Shown here piece after piece: positions 16,367 through 22,649 of a stretch of DNA of 25,254 bases. Every line of letters starts with the position of its first letter. Position 1 is the first letter of the stretch. The notes beneath the pieces are model-generated. The model saw only the letters and a list, made by a program, of their open reading frames with translations, did not search any database and had not been told where the DNA came from. The DNA is from Rhizobiales bacterium UBA697. GTDB taxonomy: Bacteria > Pseudomonadota > Alphaproteobacteria > Rhizobiales > Ancalomicrobiaceae. The position numbers and the translations under genes were made by a program. The stretch covers positions 1 to 25,254 of the forward strand of contig DBMN01000224.1 in assembly GCA_002298965.1 (NCBI GenBank). The letters are read 5' to 3'.

Positions 16367-17548
16367 TCAGCGGGTCTGTTCGCGCAGGAGTTCCTCGACC
16401 ACCCGATCGAACCCGTCCTTGCCGGCCGGCGTCTTCATCTTTTCGGCGGCGACGGCGGCGTCGCGCTTGGCGACGAGGGCGCCGAGATCGCTCTGCAGGC
16501 GCTTGCGCTCGGCGACCTTGGCCTCGACCGCCACCTTCAGCTCGGCCGCCGAGAGCTTCTGCAGCTCTTCCGGCAGATCCTTGCGATCGACCTTCTCCGG
16601 CTCGGCGCGGGCGGCCAGCACGTCGGCGACGAGATCGCCCTCGCCGGTCACGACCTTGGCCCGTTCGGCCTCCGACTTGGCGCGGATGTTGTAGCTCGCC
16701 ATGTCCGAGGCGGCGGGCGCGGGCGCGGCGGCGGCGCGCATCGCCTTCTCCTTGACGTCGGCCTGCCGGCGCTGCGAGCCGTAGGGCACGATCGTCCTGT
16801 TGAGGCGGATCTGGATCTGGAGGATCTCGTCGTCGTAGGGCGTGTGGATCTGCACCACGCCGCCCGACTGCGGGATCTGCGCGTAGCGTCCCTTGCCGAG
16901 CTGGGCGATGGTCTTCCAGGCGAGTTCGGTGTCCTGCGCCTTGCCGCACTGGAGCGCGTCGACGACGATCTCCTTGTCGGCGGCGATCTTCAGCGTGTCG
17001 GTGAAGGGCACGTCCTGCGGATAGTCCATGTGGGGCGGCGCGTCGCCGACCAGGAAGATCAGCCGGCGGGTGTCCTTGCCCTCGGTCCAGGCGAGCTTGT
17101 TCACCGCCACGGCGAGCGCCTCGTTGACCGATTCCGGCCAGTCGCCGCCGCCCTGGGCGCGATACTCGAGGAGCTTGCCGTAGACGGCGGAAATGTCGGT
17201 GGAGAGGTCCCACTTGTCGGTGACGTAGACGTCGCCGCGGTCGCGGTAGCCGACGAGACCGATGCGGATCTCGGCGTTCGGGTGCTGCTTACGCACTTCG
17301 TCGGCGATCGCCCAGACCTTGCGCTTGGCGCCGTCGATCAGGTCGCCCATCGAGCCGGTGGTGTCGAGCACGAAGGCGATCTCGATGCGCTTGGGCGCGG
17401 CGATGTCGGCGGCCGAGGTGCCGGCGACGCGGCCCGGCTCGGTGGTGACGGCGGCGGCCTGCGGCGCGGTCTCCTGTCCGACGGAGGCATTGGTGATGGC
17501 GACGACGAGCGCGGTCGCGAGGCCGGACGCCAGGATGAGCCTGTTCAT
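16367..17548 (-). CDS. Exported von Willebrand factor A domain protein
   Basis: A 393-residue protein with an N-terminal signal peptide (MNRLILASGLATALVVAITN, cleavage probably near residue 25). A vWA domain covers about 53-260. Its metal site is of the D-x-T/S-x-S type at 62-66 (DTTGS), supported by further conserved segments GYRDRGD and GGGDWPESVNEAL. The C-terminal 130 residues are strongly charged, rich in Glu, Lys and Ala, and probably form a coiled coil (about 315-385). vWA proteins of this type mediate metal-dependent protein binding in the periplasm; partners are unknown. The start at 17548 has GGGGAGA upstream. The gene is isolated, with a tRNA gene divergent upstream. Confidence 0.88.
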   Translation of the reverse strand: MNRLILASGLATALVVAITNASVGQETAPQAAAVTTEPGRVAGTSAADIAAPKRIEIAFVLDTTGSMGDLIDGAKRKVWAIADEVRKQHPNAEIRIGLVGYRDRGDVYVTDKWDLSTDISAVYGKLLEYRAQGGGDWPESVNEALAVAVNKLAWTEGKDTRRLIFLVGDAPPHMDYPQDVPFTDTLKIAADKEIVVDALQCGKAQDTELAWKTIAQLGKGRYAQIPQSGGVVQIHTPYDDEILQIQIRLNRTIVPYGSQRRQADVKEKAMRAAAAPAPAASDMASYNIRAKSEAERAKVVTGEGDLVADVLAARAEPEKVDRKDLPEELQKLSAAELKVAVEAKVAERKRLQSDLGALVAKRDAAVAAEKMKTPAGKDGFDRVVEELLREQTR

Positions 17549-17743
17549 GGTGATCTCCCCACCCTCGCCGTCGCCCGCACCGCGATCCCCACGATCACGG
17601 CCGCTCCGGAAGGGCCGAGACGAAGGCTCGTCCCCGATCGTGCCCGCCCCTCGGCGGGACCGTGGCGGAATTTCGTCCTTTGCGGACCCTTGTCGTGGCG
17701 GAGGGATCGATCGTCGCGGGGCGTGGAGAACGCGAGGAGGCGC

Positions 17744-17772
17744 TTGATCGACGGCGCCGAGGTGGCTACCGG
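17744..17772 (+). promoter_or_regulatory. Candidate tRNA promoter
   Basis: TTGATC and CTACCG are separated by 17 bases, similar to the rhizobial CTTGAC-N17-CTATAT pattern. The predicted start would lie a few bases before the tRNA at 17783. The -10 is weak. Confidence 0.3.
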
Positions 17773-17782
17773 TGGTGACATG

Positions 17783-17867
17783 CGGACGTGGCGAAACCGG
17801 TAGACGCAGCGGGCTTAAAACCCGCATCCTTCGGGAGTAGGGGTTCGAGTCCCCTCGTCCGCACCAA
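17783..17867 (+). tRNA. tRNA-Leu (anticodon UAA)
   Basis: An 85-base class II tRNA with encoded CCA. The 7-bp acceptor stem is GCGGACG/CGTCCGC, discriminator A at 17864 and CCA at 17865-17867. The anticodon stem GCGGG/CCCGC encloses loop CTTAAAA, so the anticodon is TAA (17817-17819), reading UUA and UUG. The long variable arm (hairpin around CATCCTTCGGGAG) and the T arm GGGGTTCGAGTCCCC are intact. Its 3' end borders the AT-rich DUF3800 segment, a common position for integration of mobile DNA. Confidence 0.97.
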
Positions 17868-18066
17868 CTTGAGCCCGATGAGGCGTCAGCGCTTCGCAGG
17901 CAGTTCGTCCAAGACCGATAAATTCGTTTGGCCGGCCAAGACCGCCACTCACAGTAGACGGTCACGCTTCCCAGTCTCTTCGTCCTCATGCAAATGGCAG
18001 CAGACTGGCATAAGCAACCTTCTCGGTTGTATAGAGGCACCATTGCGTGCCATGATACGCGTCATG
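17868..18066. other. Leader of the AT-rich segment, tRNA to DUF3800 gene
   Basis: About 200 bases with intermediate base composition. No repeated tRNA fragment, integrase or second gene is visible. The frame entering the DUF3800 gene happens to be open back through the tRNA, which is not evidence of coding. A TATAGA at about 18031 might be a -10 element for the DUF3800 gene. Confidence 0.4.
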
Positions 18067-18843
18067 ATGAGATTGTACGTAGACGAGGTGGGGACCGATG
18101 GTCTCACACACCTCAACACTGACAAGAATAAATTTTTGAGCATCACGGGCGTTGCAATGCGCATTAACATTGCTCGCGATGATTTAGAGCCGGCCATTTC
18201 CCGACTGAAGGCGGAAGTGTTTGACCAAGATCCAGACAGCCCGATAATTTTGCATCGCTCAGACATAATGGGCTTCAAGGGCCCATTCGAGACCTTGAGA
18301 GATAACAGCAAGAGGAAACTATTTGACGAAACATTACTACGCATAATGCAAGAGACAGAGTACAAGGTAATAACTGCATTTATAAACAAAGAATGGATGT
18401 TAAAACAAACACACTGGATGCAGAGGCATCCATATCATTATCTAATGCTAATAATTATTGAGAAGTATACAAAGCTACTTGAGCGGTGCGGCGAGACGGG
18501 CGACATAATGCCCGAGAGCCGGCAATCGAAAGATGCAACATTGCAAGAGGCATATGCTGAAATTCGAGAAAAAGGGACGAATTTTGAAAGTGCAAAGACA
18601 ATTCAAAGGCGAATACCTGCAAAAACATTGAAATTCAGAACAAAAAAAGACAATATTTCCGGCCTTCAACTGTGCGATCTAATCGCACATCCAAGCCACA
18701 TGACAATACGGAAAATCATGAAACACGATGTAACTCTAGGAAATTTTGCAAGGAAAGTGGCGCTCATTCTATGGGCAATGAAGTACGATCGATCGCCATG
18801 GACAGGCCAAATCAAAGGGTATGGCATCAAACACATGCCATAA
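18067..18843 (+). CDS. DUF3800 domain protein (putative RNase H-fold nuclease)
   Basis: A 258-residue protein of the DUF3800 family, known from phage, plasmids, islands and defence neighbourhoods and thought to adopt an RNase H-like fold. Hallmarks seen: MRLYVDEVG at the N-terminus (acidic Asp6-Glu7), the LHRSD motif near residue 50, MPESRQSKDATLQEAY in the middle, and the C-terminal GLQLCDLIAH with its aspartate. Starts at 18052 and 18064 are also possible; 18067 gives the canonical family N-terminus, but no ribosome-binding site is seen for any. Base composition is near 40% GC, with ATA, AGA and TTA codons, unlike the neighbouring genes, so it was acquired by transfer. It stands alone beside tRNA-Leu. 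Its molecular activity is untested. Confidence 0.85.
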   Translation: MRLYVDEVGTDGLTHLNTDKNKFLSITGVAMRINIARDDLEPAISRLKAEVFDQDPDSPIILHRSDIMGFKGPFETLRDNSKRKLFDETLLRIMQETEYKVITAFINKEWMLKQTHWMQRHPYHYLMLIIIEKYTKLLERCGETGDIMPESRQSKDATLQEAYAEIREKGTNFESAKTIQRRIPAKTLKFRTKKDNISGLQLCDLIAHPSHMTIRKIMKHDVTLGNFARKVALILWAMKYDRSPWTGQIKGYGIKHMP

Positions 18844-18850
18844 AACACTA

Positions 18851-18874
18851 GGGCGGCGCACGCAGGCGCCGCCC
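18851..18874. terminator. Hairpin terminator after the DUF3800 gene
   Basis: A perfect 9-bp stem (GGGCGGCGC / GCGCCGCCC) with a six-base loop begins seven bases after the stop. T-rich sequence is stronger on the minus side (TAGTGTTTTA) than on the plus side (GATGGATTATTG), so it may work in both directions. Confidence 0.6.
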
Positions 18875-18982
18875 GATGGATTATTGTACCATCTGTGTAC
18901 CGGCCGCTCAGGAGCACCGGGTTGCATCGTGGTTATCACGAGGAATGATTCGCAGCAAATATATCCGAATTCGCCTTTCGTT

Positions 18983-18991
18983 CCCCCCCCC
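18983..18991. repeat. C9 homopolymer tract
   Basis: Nine C in a row lie 30 bases downstream of the stop of the exported beta-rich protein gene, at the right edge of the AT-rich segment. Such a tract can slip in replication, but it lies outside any gene here. Confidence 0.6.
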
Positions 18992-19020
18992 AACCTTCCC
19001 GCCGCCCGCACCATGCCCCC

Positions 19021-19626
19021 TCACGGCACCAGCTTCGCGCAGGTCTTGCCGCCGACGGTCGGGGCGCCGGAGAGCGCCAGCGACACCGGCGCGACCAGCG
19101 CATAGCCCGCCGCGCAGCTCGCCCCGCCCGAGCCCGGGCGGTGGGTGCGGTAGTGGCTGTTGACGCCGGCATAGGGTTTGACCCAGCCGCCGACCTCCCA
19201 GTTGAGACCGGCGTTGACCAGCGGCCCCTGGGCGCCGACCGCCAGCACCGGCCGCCAGTCGACCGCCTTGAAGCCGACGCCCGCCTCGCCCTGGACGTAT
19301 TCGCCGCCGGCGATGCCCATGACGCGGACGGTCGGCTTGTAGAAGTTGAGCAGGCTCACCGGTACCGCGACGTCGGCCTTGGCGCCGACCACCATGCCGG
19401 CCGGATTGGTGCGGGTGCGCCGCACGCCGACGACGAGCTCGGGATTGAAGTCGGCGAAGTTCCACTGCACCCCGACCGTCACCGCCGTCTCGACGTTGGC
19501 CGGCCCCGACGTCGCGATCGCCGGCGCGGCGCAGAGATAGTCGAGGCCGCAGGTGCCCGCCGCCTGCGCGGCCGGCACGGCGGACCCGGCCGCCAGGGCC
19601 GCCGCCACGAATTGTCGAAGACGCAT
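19021..19626 (-). CDS. Small exported beta-rich protein of unknown function
   Basis: A 201-residue protein with a clear Sec signal peptide (MRLRQFVAAALAAGSAVPAAQA, cleavage after AQA). The mature part alternates Val/Gly/Ala-rich strands with short polar turns (VETAVTVGVQWNF, ELVVGVRRTR, AGVGFKAVDWRPVLAVGA), as in small outer-membrane beta-barrels, but the C-terminus (CAKLVP) is not the usual aromatic end. Four cysteines (two near each end of the mature chain) could form disulphides. I do not recognise the family. The start at 19626 is chosen because GAGGG lies nine bases upstream; the ATG at 19635 is too close to it. It lies 97 bases beyond lrgB in the same direction. Confidence 0.7.
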   Translation of the reverse strand: MRLRQFVAAALAAGSAVPAAQAAGTCGLDYLCAAPAIATSGPANVETAVTVGVQWNFADFNPELVVGVRRTRTNPAGMVVGAKADVAVPVSLLNFYKPTVRVMGIAGGEYVQGEAGVGFKAVDWRPVLAVGAQGPLVNAGLNWEVGGWVKPYAGVNSHYRTHRPGSGGASCAAGYALVAPVSLALSGAPTVGGKTCAKLVP

Positions 19627-19723
19627 CCGATCCATCCCTCGCGCCCGCCCCTCGCCGTCTCGGCCGGGCGCGCGTTCCCCGAGGGAAGCGTAGCGAGAGA
19701 TGGTTTCCGCTTTCTCTCCGCGC

Positions 19724-20437
19724 TCAGCGCAGCAGCGTCATCAGCAGCGGCACCAGGATCGCCGTCACCACCGCGTTGAGCCCCATGCCGATGCCGGCGA
19801 AGACGCCGGCGATCGGGTGGACGGTGAAGGCCCGCGCCGTGCCGATGCCGTGCGAGGCCAGCCCGACGGCGAAGCCGCGCGCCGCCCAGTCGCGGATGCG
19901 GAGCGCGTTCATCGTCGGCGTCACCATGATCGCCCCGACGATGCCGGTGATGATGACGAGACCCGCCGTCAGCGACGGCAGGCCGCCGACCGTCTCGGAG
20001 ATCGCCATGGCGACCGGCGCCGTCACCGACTTGGGCGCCAGCGACGCCACCACCTGGCCCGGCGCGCCGAGCACGCGCGCCACGCCGACCGCCGAGACGA
20101 TCGCCACGATCGAACCGACCACCAGCGCCGCCGCCATCGGCACGATCTCGCGCACCACGACCGCCCGGTTGCGCCACAGCGGCACGCCGAGCGCCACCGT
20201 CGCGGGACCGAGCAGGAAGTGGACGAACTGCGCGCCGTCGAAATAGGTGCGATAGGGCGTGCCGGTGAGCTTCAGCAGCACGCCGATGGCGAGAAGCGAC
20301 ACCAGCACCGGATTGACCAACGGATGACGACCGCACGCCAGCGCGACATGGTCGGCGGCGAGGAAGACGACGACCGTCACCGACAGCCAGAACAGCGGCG
20401 ACGCCGACAGATAGACCCAGAGCGCCACGCCGTTCAT
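19724..20437 (-). CDS. lrgB: LrgB family membrane protein
   Basis: A 237-residue polytopic inner-membrane protein of the LrgB/CidB family. It has several helices and the conserved segments ASLAPKSVTAPVAMAISETVGG and SHGIGTARAF. LrgAB-type pairs influence murein hydrolase activity or autolysis in Gram-positive bacteria; plant and bacterial relatives have been linked to glycolate or pyruvate transport, so a small-organic-acid carrier is also possible. The start at 20437 has GAGGAG upstream and overlaps the lrgA stop by four bases (ATGA), indicating translational coupling. Confidence 0.92.
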   Translation of the reverse strand: MNGVALWVYLSASPLFWLSVTVVVFLAADHVALACGRHPLVNPVLVSLLAIGVLLKLTGTPYRTYFDGAQFVHFLLGPATVALGVPLWRNRAVVVREIVPMAAALVVGSIVAIVSAVGVARVLGAPGQVVASLAPKSVTAPVAMAISETVGGLPSLTAGLVIITGIVGAIMVTPTMNALRIRDWAARGFAVGLASHGIGTARAFTVHPIAGVFAGIGMGLNAVVTAILVPLLMTLLR

Positions 20438-20823
20438 GCCTCGGTCTCCTCTTCGGTGCGCCCCTGCAGGCGCTTCACCAGCCGGAAGGTCGCCACCGTC
20501 GCCAGCATCGCCACCGCGGTCGAGACGACGATCGAGGCGGCGATCGGCAGCCCCTCGGCCTCGATCAGGTCGAGATACTGCACGACGCCGACGCCGGCCG
20601 GCACGAAGAGGATGGAGAGCGAGGCGAGCAGCCCGTCGGCGGCGCGCTCGAGCGGCCGGCCGTGTTCCAGCGGATCGGGCCGATCGGTCTTCGACCACAG
20701 CGCCAGCGCGACGACCAGCAGCGCCATGCCGAGCACCGGTCCCGGCACCGGCAGACCGAGCGCGCGCGACACCACCTCGCCTATGAGCTGGAGCGACAAC
20801 AGGACGGCGAAACCTTGGATCAC
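20434..20823 (-). CDS. lrgA: LrgA/CidA family membrane protein
   Basis: A 129-residue protein with four likely transmembrane helices and the family pattern GLPVPGPVLGMALL, typical of LrgA/CidA. It starts with GTG at 20823, preceded by GGAGG, and no in-frame ATG gives the right N-terminus. Holin-like activity has been proposed for CidA/LrgA. With LrgB it probably forms one membrane system. The C-terminal tail is acidic (GRTEEETEA). The region upstream (20824-21003) is divergent with the YdhR-like gene. Confidence 0.92.
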   Translation of the reverse strand: MIQGFAVLLSLQLIGEVVSRALGLPVPGPVLGMALLVVALALWSKTDRPDPLEHGRPLERAADGLLASLSILFVPAGVGVVQYLDLIEAEGLPIAASIVVSTAVAMLATVATFRLVKRLQGRTEEETEA

Positions 20824-20919
20824 GGCGACCTCCGCACGGGCCGTTGAAGAGCGGCGCGGAGATTGCCCGAGGCGTTTCGCCCGGTCGAGTGCCCCGAAAC
20901 GGGAAGCCGCGTCCCGAAA

Positions 20920-20937
20920 ATGGCGGATCTCCGCCAT
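20920..20937 (-). promoter_or_regulatory. Hairpin with short T-run upstream of lrgA (possible attenuator)
   Basis: ATGGCGG-ATCT-CCGCCAT is a perfect 7-bp dyad in the divergent region. Read toward lrgA it is followed by TTT, about 97 bases before the lrgA start. It could be an attenuator in an lrgA leader or an operator. Confidence 0.3.
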
Positions 20938-21003
20938 CGGCGGTGCGGGCTTTTCAGGCTCCCGCGACGGCGTCACAATGGCCCCCTCGCCCCGGAGTGC
21001 CCC

Positions 21004-21309
21004 ATGATCCTGACGATCGTCCGTTTCCGCCTGCCCCATCCCGTGACGCTCGAGGAGGCGGCCCGCCGCTTCGCCCTGTCGGCGCCGAAGTACCTCGGCC
21101 TGCACGGGCTGATCCGCAAGCACTACATCCGCTCCGACGACGGCTACACCGTCGGCGGCGTCTACGTCTGGAAGGACCGCGCCGCCGCCGAGGACTGCTA
21201 TGCCGGCGACTGGGGCGACCGCGTCCGCGTGCTCTACGGCGTCGAGCCGGAGATCGAGTGGTACGAGAGCCCGGTCGGCGTCGACAACGTCACCCACACG
21301 CTGATCTGA
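21004..21309 (+). CDS. YdhR-like small alpha/beta-barrel protein
   Basis: A 101-residue protein resembling the YdhR/ABM group of dimeric ferredoxin-like fold proteins: an N-terminal strand MILTIVRFRL, helix TLEEAARRF, strand with GLIRKHYIRSDDG, then GGVYVWKDRAAAEDCY and a C-terminal strand. Members are called putative monooxygenases, but most lack a proven reaction. The start at 21004 has GGAG upstream. It is followed ten bases later by the aldose-epimerase-like gene, so the two are probably co-transcribed. No signal peptide. Confidence 0.8.
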   Translation: MILTIVRFRLPHPVTLEEAARRFALSAPKYLGLHGLIRKHYIRSDDGYTVGGVYVWKDRAAAEDCYAGDWGDRVRVLYGVEPEIEWYESPVGVDNVTHTLI

Positions 21310-21319
21310 GGGCCGCTCC

Positions 21320-22204
21320 TTGTCCGAGAACGCCGCCGACACCGTCACCATCGCCTCGGCCGATCTCGAGGCCGAGATCGCCCTCCTCGGCGCCGAACTC
21401 GTCCGCCTCGACACCGCGGCCGGCGAAAGCCTGCTGTGGAACGGCGATCCGGCCTTCTGGGCGGGTCGCGCGCCGCTGCTCTTTCCCATCGTCGGCACTC
21501 TCGCGGGCGGACACTTCCGCCACGGCGGCCGCGACTACGCCCTCCCCCGCCACGGCTTCGCCCGCCGCGCGCGCTTCACCGTCGTCGATCGCTACGCCGG
21601 CGCGGTCACGCTGCGGCTCGAGGCGAGCGACGAGACCCGCGCCGTCTGGCCCTTCGCCTTCCGCCTCGACGTCACCCATGCGCTCGACGGCGCGCGGCTG
21701 ACGACCACCGCGGCGGTGACCAACCTCTCCGACGAGGCGATGCCGACGAGCTTCGGCTTCCACCCCGCCTTCCGCCGGCCGCTGCCCGGCGCCGGCCCTG
21801 CGGCCGACCACGTCGTCCGCTTCGCGAAGCCGGAACCCGCCCCCGTCCGCCGTCTCGATGCCGACGGCCTCGTCGACCCCGTCCCGCGCCCGACGCCGGT
21901 GGTGGGCGATCGGCTCGCCATCGACGACGCGCTCTTCGTCGAGGACGCGCTGATCTTCGATCGGCTGGAGAGCCGAAGCCTGACCTTCGGCACCGACGCC
22001 GCCCGCCTCGCCGTCGCCCTCGACGGCATGCCGCATCTCGGCCTGTGGTCGAAACCCGGCGCCCCCTTCCTCTGCATCGAGCCGTGGCAGGGCCATTCCG
22101 ACCCGGCGGGCTTCGCCGGCACGCTCGCCGAGAAGCCCGGCACGGTGGCGATTCCCTCCGGTGAGACCCGCCGCTTCGCCATGTCCGTCGCGCTGGAACA
22201 CTGA
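21320..22204 (+). CDS. Aldose 1-epimerase family protein
   Basis: A 294-residue beta-sandwich protein of the galactose mutarotase superfamily, closest to the LacX group. Active-site residues appear at His78 (PRHGFAR), His148 (FGFHPAFR) and Glu254 (CIEPWQG), consistent with base/acid catalysis of anomer interconversion of a hexose or related sugar. The start is a TTG with GAGGG eight bases upstream; no in-frame ATG lies near, and the N-terminus from TTG aligns with the family. The actual sugar is unknown. Confidence 0.9.
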   Translation: MSENAADTVTIASADLEAEIALLGAELVRLDTAAGESLLWNGDPAFWAGRAPLLFPIVGTLAGGHFRHGGRDYALPRHGFARRARFTVVDRYAGAVTLRLEASDETRAVWPFAFRLDVTHALDGARLTTTAAVTNLSDEAMPTSFGFHPAFRRPLPGAGPAADHVVRFAKPEPAPVRRLDADGLVDPVPRPTPVVGDRLAIDDALFVEDALIFDRLESRSLTFGTDAARLAVALDGMPHLGLWSKPGAPFLCIEPWQGHSDPAGFAGTLAEKPGTVAIPSGETRRFAMSVALEH

Positions 22205-22260
22205 GCCGGCGGTACCTCTTCGCTCTCCTCCTGCGGGGCCCTTGCGCAATCTGGTGATCC

Positions 22261-22413
22261 CGAGTTCGATGCCGTGCGCGATGCTTCGAGACGGCGTTCT
22301 CCGAACGCCTCCTCAGCATGAGGCGCTTGTGTTTGCAGAGGAAATCTCCGACGCCTCATCCTGAGGAGCGCCGCAGGCGCGTCTCGAAGGATCGCGCACG
22401 GACATCGAATTCG
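22261..22413. repeat. Long imperfect inverted repeat (rhizobial palindromic-type element)
   Basis: The left arm (22261-22325) and the reverse complement of the right arm (22352-22413) agree closely: CGAGTTCGATGCC against CGAATTCGATGTCC at the ends, GTGCGCGATGCTTCGAGACG against GTGCGCGATCCTTCGAGACG, and CTCCTCAGCATGAGGCG against CTCCTCAGGATGAGGCG near the centre. The loop is about 26 bases. The right arm (CCTCATCCTGAGGAGC ... GTCTCGAAGGAT) matches from memory a dispersed intergenic repeat frequent in rhizobial genomes. The two arms look like two oppositely oriented copies. Confidence 0.75.
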
Positions 22414-22574
22414 GCTCCGAGGCGTTGCACGATGGTCCCCTGATGGGAGGGGGAGCCACAGCGGCGCCCGTCGAAGAGCCGGACGTCGTGAAGCTCGGTA
22501 CCGGTCGACGAGGCCAGCTTCGGCACCTTGCCGGCGGCCCATCCGATATTTTTCACGCCCTCGTCCCCCTCGGG

Positions 22575-22600
22575 CGATCCGCGCGCGCGTTCCGTGCGTA
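22575..22600 (+). promoter_or_regulatory. Candidate ECF (RpoE/ChrR-type) promoter
   Basis: cGATCC and CGTA are separated by 16 bases, close to the TGATCC...CGTA pattern reported for RpoE of the ChrR-controlled ECF group. It lies 50 bases before the oxidoreductase start and faces it. One mismatch in the -35. Confidence 0.45.
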
Positions 22601-22649
22601 GACCTTCCGAAGGCGCCGCGTCTCCGCCGCGCCGTGGGAGACCCGCGCG

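Larger units (their letters stand above)
22205..22649. other. Intergenic region with long palindrome
   Basis: A stretch of 445 bases without a convincing gene. It contains a large imperfect inverted repeat (22261-22413), a 66-codon minus-strand frame of doubtful status, and a candidate ECF promoter at 22575-22600 just before the oxidoreductase gene. It is less GC-rich than the coding sequence on either side. Confidence 0.6.

Noticed and set aside
17788..18066. The DUF3800 frame stays open upstream through the tRNA gene, giving a 351-residue version
   Set aside because: The extra N-terminal part overlaps a functional tRNA and has no family resemblance; the canonical N-terminus begins at 18067.
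17857..19000. A possible attachment-site duplication of the tRNA-Leu 3' end to the right of the DUF3800 gene
   Set aside because: I searched by eye for repeats of the T arm or acceptor end and found none in the AT-rich segment or its right edge.
18769..19014. An 81-codon minus-strand frame across the end of the DUF3800 gene
   Set aside because: It crosses the terminator hairpin, overlaps the DUF3800 gene, and has no ribosome-binding site or family resemblance.
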